From NCBI GenBank assembly GCA_021203115.1, contig JAJQBV010000183.1:1-12691 (forward strand): a stretch of DNA of 12,691 nucleotides. The letters are read 5' to 3'. How positions within the stretch are numbered: the stretch's first letter is position 1; each line of letters starts with the position of its first letter. Source of the stretch: Clostridiales bacterium (lineage in GTDB: Bacteria; Bacillota; Clostridia; Lachnospirales; Lachnospiraceae). Positions 5,966 to 12,691 of this stretch are shown in pieces. The position numbers were made by a program, and so were the translations under genes. The notes beneath the pieces were generated by a model that had not been told where the DNA came from, made no database searches, and saw only the letters and a list, made by a program, of their open reading frames with translations.

Positions 5966-7135
5966 CTACTCCTCCGTCTCCGGATAGTAGATATAGTTGC
6001 ACTTCAATACCTCACTCTGCATTCCGTATTCGTCCACCGCGATCAGCGAGAGAATATTATTTCCCTCCGGCATCTCCAGCGGTCCCGTGTATTTTGAGGA
6101 GGCCGTCGTCGGTGTAGTGTTATCCCATGTGTAATACACGGTCACACCGGACGGAACACTCACGGTAATGGAGGCTGCTGTCGTATACTGGCCGCCGTCG
6201 GGCGATACCGTCGGCACATCCGGCGCCTCCAGCTCCACCTCATAGACCGCCGAGACCGTCTCACTGTAATTTCCGTCCTCATCCACACAGACCGCTGTCA
6301 GTGTGATCGTTCCCTGCTCCTCAATCTCCACCGGCTCCGTATAGAGGGTATCCTCCGTCGTGGGCTCCGAGCCGTCCAGCGTATAATAAATGCTCAGATT
6401 CTTGTTCTCCGCAGTGATTTTTACCTCAAAGTACTCCGTATAGGCGCCGCTCTCCACCTCAATCTCCGGCGTCGGGATAATATAATCCTCAAAGAGTGCA
6501 AGGATATCCTCATCCGTGACATCCTCCATCAGCGCCAGGATCAAATCTGTCCGATCCTGTGCCGCATATACACCAATCAGGCCTTCATAGGCCTCTATGC
6601 AGTCCGGCTCCATGCTGATCACCTGCAAAAACAGCGATTCCGCCGACTCATACTCTTTCTGTGCGGCGAAAATCTGTGCGTTGAGAAGAAGCGCATCCGT
6701 ATTTTCCCCATCCAGTGCAAGCAGTTTTTCAAGATAGTCCAGGGCGGACTGGTAATTCTTCTGTGTATACGCCTCCTGCGCCTGCGTGAGCAGATAAACC
6801 TCGGAATGATTCTGCCGGTAGCGAAGGGCAAAAATCCCGCCCGCCAGAGCCGCCGCGAGAATCACGATCAGAATGATCCCGTTTCGCCTGCGTTTTTTAC
6901 GCTTTTTCGCAAGCTTTTTTTCCTCCCGCTCTCTCCGCCGGATCCGCTCTTTTTCCTCCTGCGCAGCCTCTTCTTTTTCCTTCTCTTCGTCCGGATGAAG
7001 CTGTTCATCCATCAGCTCACGCAGCAGCTCATCCTCCAGAATGTTGATCTCCGAGACAATCTGTGCCTCCTGTCCGCACTGGGAACAATACACACAGCCC
7101 TCTTTCAATTCTGCTTCGCACTTTGAACAAATCAT
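5966..7135 (-). CDS. Membrane-anchored zinc-ribbon / TPR / chitobiase-C-terminal-like domain protein, function unknown
   Basis: 389 residues with a clear modular layout. Residues 1-21 form a short zinc ribbon with C3-x2-C6 and C17-x2-C20. Residues 30-84 are strongly charged, Glu-rich then Lys/Arg-rich (coiled-coil-like), ending in KKRKKRRR. Residues 86-104 form one membrane helix. By the positive-inside rule the ribbon is cytosolic and the remainder outside. Residues 111-200 look like TPR helices (AYTQKNYQSALDYLEKLL, then EYESAESLFLQV). Two repeats follow at about 223-300 and 308-385, each with YYT.D...PTT and an AVDE-like turn, resembling the chitobiase/beta-hexosaminidase C-terminal fold, which is often a surface binding module. 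No catalytic motif is seen. The start at 7135 has AGAGG 5 nt upstream. It lies 24 nt after fhs and 31 nt before dapF, suggesting co-transcription. A surface scaffold or wall-binding role is only a guess. The gene ends in TAG. Confidence 0.85.
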   Translation of the reverse strand: MICSKCEAELKEGCVYCSQCGQEAQIVSEINILEDELLRELMDEQLHPDEEKEKEEAAQEEKERIRRREREEKKLAKKRKKRRRNGIILIVILAAALAGGIFALRYRQNHSEVYLLTQAQEAYTQKNYQSALDYLEKLLALDGENTDALLLNAQIFAAQKEYESAESLFLQVISMEPDCIEAYEGLIGVYAAQDRTDLILALMEDVTDEDILALFEDYIIPTPEIEVESGAYTEYFEVKITAENKNLSIYYTLDGSEPTTEDTLYTEPVEIEEQGTITLTAVCVDEDGNYSETVSAVYEVELEAPDVPTVSPDGGQYTTAASITVSVPSGVTVYYTWDNTTPTTASSKYTGPLEMPEGNNILSLIAVDEYGMQSEVLKCNYIYYPETEE

Positions 7136-7159
7136 AGTATCCTCTTTCCCGCTATCCTG

Positions 7160-8830
7160 TCAGAACAAACCTGCGATCACGCCGTTGGCATCGACATCGA
7201 TATTGTTGGCTGCCGGCTTTTTCGGCAGACCCGGCATCGTCATGATCGCGCCGGTGACCGCAACGACAAATCCCGCTCCCGCGCTGACATAGACCTCCCG
7301 CACATTGAGGGTGAACCCGGTCGGCCGTCCCAGCTTATTCTGGTCGTCCGAGAGCGAATACTGCGTCTTCGCCATACAGACGGGGAAGCTGCCCATGCCA
7401 AGCTCCTCAATCCGCTTTAACTCTCTGGACGCAGCGCCGGAATAGGAAACCGCGGCAGCGCCGTAGATCTCTCTCGCGATCGTCTCGATTTTTTCCTTCA
7501 GAGAAAGCTCATCCCCATACAGGACTTTAAAATCGCTCTCCTTATGCTCCAGGGCATATAAAACCTTTTCCGCCAGCGCGATGCCGCCCTCGCCGCCCTT
7601 TTCCCACACCTCGGACAGCGCAAACTCACACCCTCTCTCCACACAGAAATCCTCAACAAACTTTATCTCTGCCGCCGTATCCGTGAGGAAGGAATTCAGT
7701 GTGACCACAACCGGCACTCTGTATTTCTGTAAATTCTCAATATGTTTTTTCAGATTCACAATTCCCTTTTTCAGGGCATCCAGATTCTCCGAAGAGAGCT
7801 GATCCTTCGGAACACCTCCATTATACTTGAGCGCGCGGATGGTTGCAACCAAAACCACCGCATCCGGTTTCAGACCCGCCTTGCGGCATTTGATATCAAA
7901 GAACTTCTCCGCGCCCAGATCGGCTCCGAATCCTGCCTCCGTGATTGTAATATCCGCCAGCTTCATGGCTGTCTTTGTCGCGCGGACACTGTTGCAGCCG
8001 TGGGCAATGTTGGCAAACGGGCCGCCGTGCACGATCGCCGGTGTATGCTCCAGCGTCTGAATCAGGTTCGGCTTCATGGCATCCTTTAAGAGCGCCGCCA
8101 TCGCCCCAACCGCCTGTACATCCGCCGCCGTAACCGGTTTCCCGGAGAAGGAATATCCGACGATCATCCTGCCAAGCCGACGCTTCAGATCCTCCATATC
8201 ATCCGCAAGACAGAGTACTGCCATGATCTCCGATGCAACCGTGATAACAAAATGATCCTCCCGCACCATGCCGTCCGTCTTGCTTCCGAGTCCGACGACC
8301 ACGTTTCGCAGAACACGGTCATTCATGTCGAGACACCGCTTCCAGACGACCTGTCTCGGATCGATTCCGAGTGAATTTCCCTGTTGAATATGGTTATCGA
8401 CCATCGCAGCCAGCAGATTATTTGCCGCTGTGATCGCGTGAAAATCGCCCGTAAAATGCAGGTTCAGATCCTCCATGGGAACCACCTGCGCATACCCGCC
8501 GCCGGCCGCTCCGCCTTTGATTCCGAAGCACGGTCCCAGCGATGGCTCACGGAGCGCGAGAATTGCCTTTTTATTTAACTTCCCGAATGCCTGTGCCAGT
8601 CCGATGCTGGTCGTCGTCTTGCCCTCTCCGGCCGGGGTCGGGTTGATCGCTGTCACAAGCACCAGCTTCCCGTCCGGGCGGTCCTGTATACGGTGAATCA
8701 GGTCATCGGTCAGTTTAGCTTTGTACTTTCCGTACAGCTCGATGTCATCCTCCCCGATCCCAATGCGTGCCGCCACATCGACAATGGGCTCCATCACCGC
8801 TTCCTGTGCAATCTGAATGTCTGTTTTCAT
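7160..8830 (-). CDS. fhs: Formate--tetrahydrofolate ligase
   Basis: Makes 10-formyltetrahydrofolate from formate, ATP and THF, feeding one-carbon metabolism (purines, initiator fMet, and the methyl branch of the Wood-Ljungdahl pathway where present). The product is 556 residues, normal for this homotetrameric enzyme. Seen: nucleotide loop [16 protein letters not shown] at 64-79, the family signature [13 protein letters not shown] at 103-115, [16 protein letters not shown] at 124-139, and the second signature [12 protein letters not shown] at 328-339. The ATG at 8830 has CAGGAGG 9 nt upstream, one of the strongest ribosome sites in the window, which fits high expression. A strong terminator sits upstream between ftsK and fhs, so fhs must have its own start of transcription within about 45 nt; I see only a poor TATTTT-type -10. 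No acetyl-CoA pathway partner is in the window. Confidence 0.98.
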   Translation of the reverse strand: MKTDIQIAQEAVMEPIVDVAARIGIGEDDIELYGKYKAKLTDDLIHRIQDRPDGKLVLVTAINPTPAGEGKTTTSIGLAQAFGKLNKKAILALREPSLGPCFGIKGGAAGGGYAQVVPMEDLNLHFTGDFHAITAANNLLAAMVDNHIQQGNSLGIDPRQVVWKRCLDMNDRVLRNVVVGLGSKTDGMVREDHFVITVASEIMAVLCLADDMEDLKRRLGRMIVGYSFSGKPVTAADVQAVGAMAALLKDAMKPNLIQTLEHTPAIVHGGPFANIAHGCNSVRATKTAMKLADITITEAGFGADLGAEKFFDIKCRKAGLKPDAVVLVATIRALKYNGGVPKDQLSSENLDALKKGIVNLKKHIENLQKYRVPVVVTLNSFLTDTAAEIKFVEDFCVERGCEFALSEVWEKGGEGGIALAEKVLYALEHKESDFKVLYGDELSLKEKIETIAREIYGAAAVSYSGAASRELKRIEELGMGSFPVCMAKTQYSLSDDQNKLGRPTGFTLNVREVYVSAGAGFVVAVTGAIMTMPGLPKKPAANNIDVDANGVIAGLF

Positions 8831-8872
8831 GAATTCTGTCCTCCTGTAGAAGTGAAATAAAAATACTCTATC

Positions 8873-8896
8873 TGAAAAAACGCACTGCGTTTTTCA
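8873..8896 (-). terminator. Intrinsic terminator after ftsK (bidirectional hairpin)
   Basis: The transcript reads UGAAAAACGC, a 3-nt loop AGU, then GCGUUUUUUCA. The stem is about 10 bp with one extra U, flanked by an A-tract and a U-tract, so it could work in both directions. It starts about 25 nt after the ftsK stop and lies 43 nt before fhs, separating the two transcription units. Confidence 0.8.
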
Positions 8897-8921
8897 TGCA
8901 AGACATGCAGATTTCATTCCG

Positions 8922-11414
8922 TCACCCTTCTTCTCCAAGACGCTCAAAATCCTCCTGCGTCATCAGAACACGGCGGGGCTTTGTTCCCTCCTCCGGCCCT
9001 ACGACACCGGCCTCCTCCAGTTGATCCATAATGCGCGCCGCACGGTTGAACCCAATCTTAAAATTGCGCTGCAGCATGCCAATGGAACCCTTCTCCTTCT
9101 CAATCAGGAAACGGGCTGCATCCTCAAAATATGCGTCCCTGCCGTCATCCGACGAAGGGAATCCGCCTGAGCCGGTACCGAGTGCGGAACCGGAAGTTTT
9201 TACCTTTTCCTCTATCTCAGAGCTGTAAGAACCCTGTCCGTTTTTCGCGATAATATCGTCCACAACGCGGGACACCTCCGCATCCGAGACGAATGCCCCC
9301 TGAACGCGGAGCGGCTTGGCATACCCCTGCGGATAAAAGAGCATATCCCCTTTTCCGAGAAGCTTTTCCGCGCCGTTCATATCCAGTATCGTCCTGGAAT
9401 CTACGCCGGATGTGACGGAAAACGCGATGCGTGACGGCATGTTTGCCTTAATCAGACCGGTGATCACGTTGACAGACGGGCGCTGGGTCGCGATGACAAG
9501 GTGAATCCCCGCTGTCCTCGCCAGCTGTGCCAGGCGGCAGATCGCATCCTCCACGTCTCCCGCGGCAACCATCATCAGATCCGCCAGTTCATCCACAATC
9601 ACCACAATCTGCGGCATCTTCTGCGGCTTGTTCTCATCCTCTATATCCCGGATGGACTCCACCTTTTTGTTGTAACCCTGTATGTCGCGGACGCCGTACT
9701 CCGCAAACTTGTTATAACGGTCCGTCATCTCTGCTACCGCCCAGTGCAGTGCACCCGCCGCCTTCTTCGGATCCGTGACCACCGGGATCAGAAGATGCGG
9801 AATATTGTTGTAGACACTCAGTTCCACCACCTTCGGGTCGATCATGATCAGCTTCGCCTCGGTGGGATCCGCTTTGTACAGAATGCTCATGATGATCGTG
9901 TTGATGCAGACCGATTTTCCGGATCCGGTTGCCCCCGCAATGAGCAGATGCGGCATTTTTGCAATATCCGCCACGATCACATGCCCTGCGATATCCTTTC
10001 CGGCGCAAAATGCAATCTTTGATTTGTGATTCTGAAACTCAGCGGACTCGACCAGATCGCGGAAAGCGACGGTCACATTCTCCCGGTTCGGCACCTCGAT
10101 GCCGATGGCCGCTTTGCCGGGAATCGGCGCCTCGATACGGATATCCGATACCATCAGGTTCAGCTTGATGTCGTCGGCCAGCCCTACGATCTTGCTGACC
10201 TTGACCCCCATTTCGGGCTGAATCTCATACTGCGTGACAGCCGGTCCGCAGACCACATTGGTCACGCGGGCATTGACGCCGAATGTCTCTAAGGTCTGCT
10301 GCAGCTTCATCGACATCTGCTGCAGATGCTGTCTGGAATCTCCGGTCTTGGTCGGATCCCCCTTCGCGAGCAGATTGACATCCGGATATACATAATCCGC
10401 CTGATCGTCCGCGGCGCTTTGAATCGCCTCCGAGATACCGGCCGCCTCTGCCGCAGCCGCCTTTGCAGACGCTTTGGTCTTCGCCGGCCTTCTTTTTTTC
10501 ATCGGAGCCTCCGCTTCCGTTTCTCCGGACTCACTGCTTTGCGCTGTCTCCTGTCCGGACAACCGGATCACCGGTTCCGGCCGGTCACCCCAGCTGTCGG
10601 CGGCGGACATCTGCGACATATCGACCTCGCTGAGACGGTCTGACTTTATCTCTTCCTTCGGTGCTTTTAAGCCGGTATCCGTTGAGACACCGGAGACCGT
10701 TCTGCCGCGGCGGGTCTTCTCCGCCTCCGCCGCTTCCCGATCCGCCCTTTTCGCGGCATTCTCCCGGCGTTTTCCGGCCGCACTCTTCCCTTTATCATAG
10801 ACCTTCCGGCTTCCCTGGGAAATTCCCTTAAAGAGAGATTTCTCCGTGATCAGAACCACGCAGAGAATCAAAATGATAAAATCAATAATATATGTAGCGG
10901 CCAGCCCGAATGCCCGAAGCATTGCAGACGCAATGACTGCGCCGACCACCCCGCCCCCGGCCTTTGCCGCGGAGCAATCAGTGTATACCGCGCGGAAGTT
11001 CTCTGATATTCCTCCTATGTAAACCATGTGGGCAAACACACACAGAAAGATAAAGAAAACAATGCCGGATACGGACTTCATAACCACCCGTCCGGACCAT
11101 GCGCGGCGGCTTTCCCTGCGATCCGAAATCCGGTTGGAAATCAGAAACGCGGAGACAAGAAAAAACACGACGGGAAAGGCGTAGGACAGAATCCCGAACA
11201 CACCGAAAAAGAAGTTGCTGACGGCATCGCCAACCACTCCCCCTTTCCCGATATTTGACACAAAAACGACCACGCAGAAGGCAAGCAGCGCAAACAGCAG
11301 CACCTCAACCTTCCATGAGAAGGAGGCTGCCGCCGCTTTTTTCTTTCTGGTGTTTGATTTTCTCTTTTTTCCGGAAGTTTTTCTCCGGACAGATGATTTC
11401 CCGGATGTTGCCAT
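8922..11414 (-). CDS. ftsK: FtsK/SpoIIIE family septal DNA translocase
   Basis: A membrane-anchored hexameric ATPase that pumps chromosomal DNA through the division or sporulation septum. 830 residues. Domains: a Lys/Arg/Ser-rich N-terminal tail (1-30); membrane segments at about 34-54, 65-93, 111-135 and 155-190 (four, the last long enough for two); a linker of low complexity (about 200-340, charged and Ala-rich); the motor domain with Walker A GATGSGKS at 494-501, DPKVVELSVYN at 526-536, Walker B VVIVDEL at 604-610 and ATQRPSVNVITGLIKANMP at 642-660; and a C-terminal winged-helix gamma domain (about 760-830; GSIGMLQRNFKIGFNRAARIMDQLEEAGVVG region) that reads KOPS/SRS-type DNA sites. The ATG at 11414 has GAGG 5 nt upstream. 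It lies 47 nt after uppP and ends before a strong terminator. In spore formers the homologue is SpoIIIE; which role applies here cannot be decided from sequence. Confidence 0.97.
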   Translation of the reverse strand: MATSGKSSVRRKTSGKKRKSNTRKKKAAAASFSWKVEVLLFALLAFCVVVFVSNIGKGGVVGDAVSNFFFGVFGILSYAFPVVFFLVSAFLISNRISDRRESRRAWSGRVVMKSVSGIVFFIFLCVFAHMVYIGGISENFRAVYTDCSAAKAGGGVVGAVIASAMLRAFGLAATYIIDFIILILCVVLITEKSLFKGISQGSRKVYDKGKSAAGKRRENAAKRADREAAEAEKTRRGRTVSGVSTDTGLKAPKEEIKSDRLSEVDMSQMSAADSWGDRPEPVIRLSGQETAQSSESGETEAEAPMKKRRPAKTKASAKAAAAEAAGISEAIQSAADDQADYVYPDVNLLAKGDPTKTGDSRQHLQQMSMKLQQTLETFGVNARVTNVVCGPAVTQYEIQPEMGVKVSKIVGLADDIKLNLMVSDIRIEAPIPGKAAIGIEVPNRENVTVAFRDLVESAEFQNHKSKIAFCAGKDIAGHVIVADIAKMPHLLIAGATGSGKSVCINTIIMSILYKADPTEAKLIMIDPKVVELSVYNNIPHLLIPVVTDPKKAAGALHWAVAEMTDRYNKFAEYGVRDIQGYNKKVESIRDIEDENKPQKMPQIVVIVDELADLMMVAAGDVEDAICRLAQLARTAGIHLVIATQRPSVNVITGLIKANMPSRIAFSVTSGVDSRTILDMNGAEKLLGKGDMLFYPQGYAKPLRVQGAFVSDAEVSRVVDDIIAKNGQGSYSSEIEEKVKTSGSALGTGSGGFPSSDDGRDAYFEDAARFLIEKEKGSIGMLQRNFKIGFNRAARIMDQLEEAGVVGPEEGTKPRRVLMTQEDFERLGEEG

Positions 11415-11441
11415 ATAAACCTCACAAAAGAGCCGTTTCCC

Positions 11442-11459
11442 GAATGCGCAGCCGCATTC
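11442..11459 (-). terminator. Small hairpin between uppP and ftsK, weak terminator candidate
   Basis: GAATGCG and CGCATTC pair perfectly (7 bp, 4-nt loop) starting 2 nt after the uppP stop. The U-rich stretch (CUCUUUUG) lies about 11 nt beyond the stem, too far for a standard terminator. Complete termination would leave ftsK without an evident promoter in the remaining 27 nt, so partial attenuation or a 3' stabilising hairpin is more likely. Confidence 0.35.
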
Positions 11460-11461
11460 TC

Positions 11462-12337
11462 TTACGCCAGATAAATATACCCGCCGATGGATAACAGACC
11501 CACTGCCAGACAGTAAAATGCAAAAAATTTAAACTTTTTATTGCGGACAATCACAAGCATCGTCTTAATGCAGATATAACCCACAACCGCCGCCACAAGC
11601 ATGCCGACCACATAAATCCCCGCCTGAGACGAAGAAACCGCCATCGAACCGGCATCCTTCACCTCGAGAACCATGGCCCCCAGAATCGCCGGTATGGAAA
11701 GGATGAAGGAATACTTCACCGCGAACTTCCGGTCAAACCCGCAGGCCACACAGGCCGTGATCGTGGTTCCGGAGCGGGAAATACCGGGGAAGGTAGCGAT
11801 TCCCTGACAGATTCCGATGAGAAACGCGTTTGCCCATGAAGCCTCCTTCGGCCTCTTTTTGCCGTCCGGAAGATAGTCGCAGATAAACAGGATGATCGCA
11901 GTGATCAGCAGGCAGATACCCGGTATCAGCAGAATCTCCGACGCCATTTCCACCAGATCCGCCGCCACATAACCGATGATGCCGGTCGGAATCGTGGAAA
12001 CCAGAATCATGAGCACGAATTTCCGGTAACTGTTGCGGACAATCCGCCGGTATCGCCCTTCGATATGCCGCATTTTCCCGATCAGAATCCGGATATTGTA
12101 CACACAGTCTGCGATAATACAGACCGTCTCCTTTATCAGACGGAAAATGTCTTTGTAATAAATCAGACAGACCGCCGCGAGCGTGCCGACATGGAGCAGA
12201 ACATCAAAAAACATGCCGGTGTCCGTCTCTACATGAAAGAGTATCTTAAATAAAGCCAGATGTCCCGAGCTGCTCACCGGCAAAAACTCCGTCAGCCCCT
12301 GAATCAGTCCCATCAGTATCGATTGCAGTAATGACAT
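11462..12337 (-). CDS. uppP: Undecaprenyl-diphosphate phosphatase (BacA/UppP family)
   Basis: An integral membrane phosphatase that turns undecaprenyl diphosphate into undecaprenyl phosphate, recycling the lipid carrier of cell-wall synthesis; overexpression of family members gives bacitracin resistance. 291 residues, somewhat above the usual 265-280. Seen: catalytic motif 1, QGLTEFLPVSSSGH at 13-26 with E17; motif 2, PGISRSGTT at 184-192 with R188; and multiple membrane helices. A basic loop around 84-107 (KMRHIEGRYRRIVRNSYRK) may account for the extra length. I chose the ATG at 12337 because AGGGG lies 5 nt upstream and the protein then begins MSLLQSILMGLIQG as in the family; a 23-codon upstream extension lacks support. 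It works on the product of uppS, which lies about 10 kb away in this window. Confidence 0.96.
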   Translation of the reverse strand: MSLLQSILMGLIQGLTEFLPVSSSGHLALFKILFHVETDTGMFFDVLLHVGTLAAVCLIYYKDIFRLIKETVCIIADCVYNIRILIGKMRHIEGRYRRIVRNSYRKFVLMILVSTIPTGIIGYVAADLVEMASEILLIPGICLLITAIILFICDYLPDGKKRPKEASWANAFLIGICQGIATFPGISRSGTTITACVACGFDRKFAVKYSFILSIPAILGAMVLEVKDAGSMAVSSSQAGIYVVGMLVAAVVGYICIKTMLVIVRNKKFKFFAFYCLAVGLLSIGGYIYLA

Positions 12338-12396
12338 AATATCCCCTTTATCTGTGGCAATTCGTAAAATAGCTGCCTGTAACCATACCAGATTTA

Positions 12397-12425
12397 ATAT
12401 TAGCACACTTTGGATTCTATGTCAT
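12397..12425 (-). promoter_or_regulatory. Candidate sigma-A promoter for uppP
   Basis: On the minus strand ATGACA (12425-12420, five of six matches to TTGACA) and TAATAT (12402-12397, four of six to TATAAT) are separated by exactly 17 nt. Transcription would start near 12390, giving a leader of about 53 nt before the uppP ATG. It lies in the 130-nt gap after tepA, in which I see no convincing terminator. Confidence 0.5.
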
Positions 12426-12467
12426 CATTCTTTTTTTGATCCTATACGGCAGATCGCCCGCTTCCGC

Positions 12468-12691
12468 CTATTCGTAAGGCGTCGTATCCTCATTGATCAT
12501 AAAATGCAGGCGTTTGACAGCTTCCGCAATGCCGCCCACCTCGTTGATGATCCCCTCCGCCACCGCCTCATGACCGACCAGAATGGTGCCGAGATCCTTC
12601 GTCAGCATACTGGTGTTCATCATCATCTCCTCGATCCGCTGCGCGCTGACCGCACAGTGCGATTCGATAAACCCCGCGATCCGGTCCTGCA
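12468..12691 (-). CDS. tepA: TepA/ClpP-class serine protease-like protein, C-terminal end (cut by window edge)
   Basis: Only the last 73 residues are in the window, in the frame beginning QDRIAGFIESHCAVSAQRIE and ending INEDTTPYE with a TAG stop. The pattern of a helix ending in EEMMMNTSMLTKDLGTILVG, then H-EAVAEGIINEVGGI and AVKRLHFMI, matches the C-terminal region of the B. subtilis TepA/YmfB group (ClpP-fold, once called translocation-enhancing protein) as I know it. The catalytic serine region would lie upstream, outside the window. In Bacillota this gene often sits near ftsK/spoIIIE; here uppP lies between them. The identification rests on a short tail, so an SppA- or ClpP-like relative is possible. 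Confidence 0.75.
   Translation of the reverse strand, partial: QDRIAGFIESHCAVSAQRIEEMMMNTSMLTKDLGTILVGHEAVAEGIINEVGGIAEAVKRLHFMINEDTTPYE

Noticed and set aside
8831..8921. THF-type or other riboswitch upstream of fhs
   Set aside because: The 91-nt gap is mostly taken up by the ftsK terminator; the remainder (about 40 nt) is AU-rich and too short to hold a folate riboswitch.
9501..10022. 173-residue plus-strand open frame opposite the ftsK motor domain
   Set aside because: The opposite strand encodes the conserved ATPase region; this frame shows no family pattern and no ribosome site.
1..12691. CRISPR array, tRNA or rRNA genes, prophage, transposase, toxin-antitoxin or defence genes
   Set aside because: I looked for regular direct repeats, cloverleaf patterns and hallmark proteins on both strands and saw none; all coding capacity is accounted for by housekeeping genes and one unknown envelope protein.

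Overview
This window reads as chromosomal housekeeping DNA from a low-GC-lineage but moderately GC-rich anaerobic Firmicute, most likely a Lachnospiraceae-type Clostridium. The basis is inference from gene content and order: formate-tetrahydrofolate ligase, a TepA-type ClpP-like protease near FtsK/SpoIIIE, a pyrH-frr-uppS-cdsA-dxr string, strong AGGAGG-type ribosome binding sites, and a DAP-type MurE beside DapF. Every gene I can support is on the minus strand, so transcription runs from high to low coordinates. The long plus-strand open frames are antisense shadows.

Layout in transcription order: the C-terminal end of tepA (12468-12691, cut by the window edge); uppP (start 12337) with its own sigma-A-like promoter; ftsK (start 11414), closed by a strong bidirectional hairpin terminator (8873-8896); fhs (start 8830), a membrane-anchored zinc-ribbon/TPR/chitobiase-like-domain protein (start 7135) and dapF (start 5934), spaced 24-31 nt apart like an operon; a 246-nt gap filled mostly by a foldback element with 35-bp inverted ends (4904-5090); murE (start 4848), followed by a probable terminator and a new promoter; then pyrH (3275), frr (2543), uppS (1914), cdsA (1187) and the N-terminal third of dxr (349, cut by the window edge), a tight cluster that probably forms one transcript.

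The genes share a theme of envelope building and growth. dxr starts the MEP isoprenoid pathway, uppS makes undecaprenyl diphosphate and uppP recycles it to the carrier phosphate. dapF makes meso-DAP and murE adds it to the peptidoglycan precursor. cdsA makes CDP-diacylglycerol for phospholipids. ftsK moves DNA through the septum. pyrH supplies UDP and frr recycles ribosomes.

Two things stand out. First, dapF carries an in-frame TAG at codon 151 that separates its two catalytic cysteines although the rest of the gene is intact. TAG is an ordinary stop for three other genes here, so this is a nonsense mutation, a sequence error, or a split or readthrough gene. Second, the dapF-murE gap holds a nested palindromic element that looks like a MITE or a dispersed intergenic repeat. 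I found no phage genes, transposase, CRISPR array, tRNA, rRNA or defence system, and no clear new multi-gene system.
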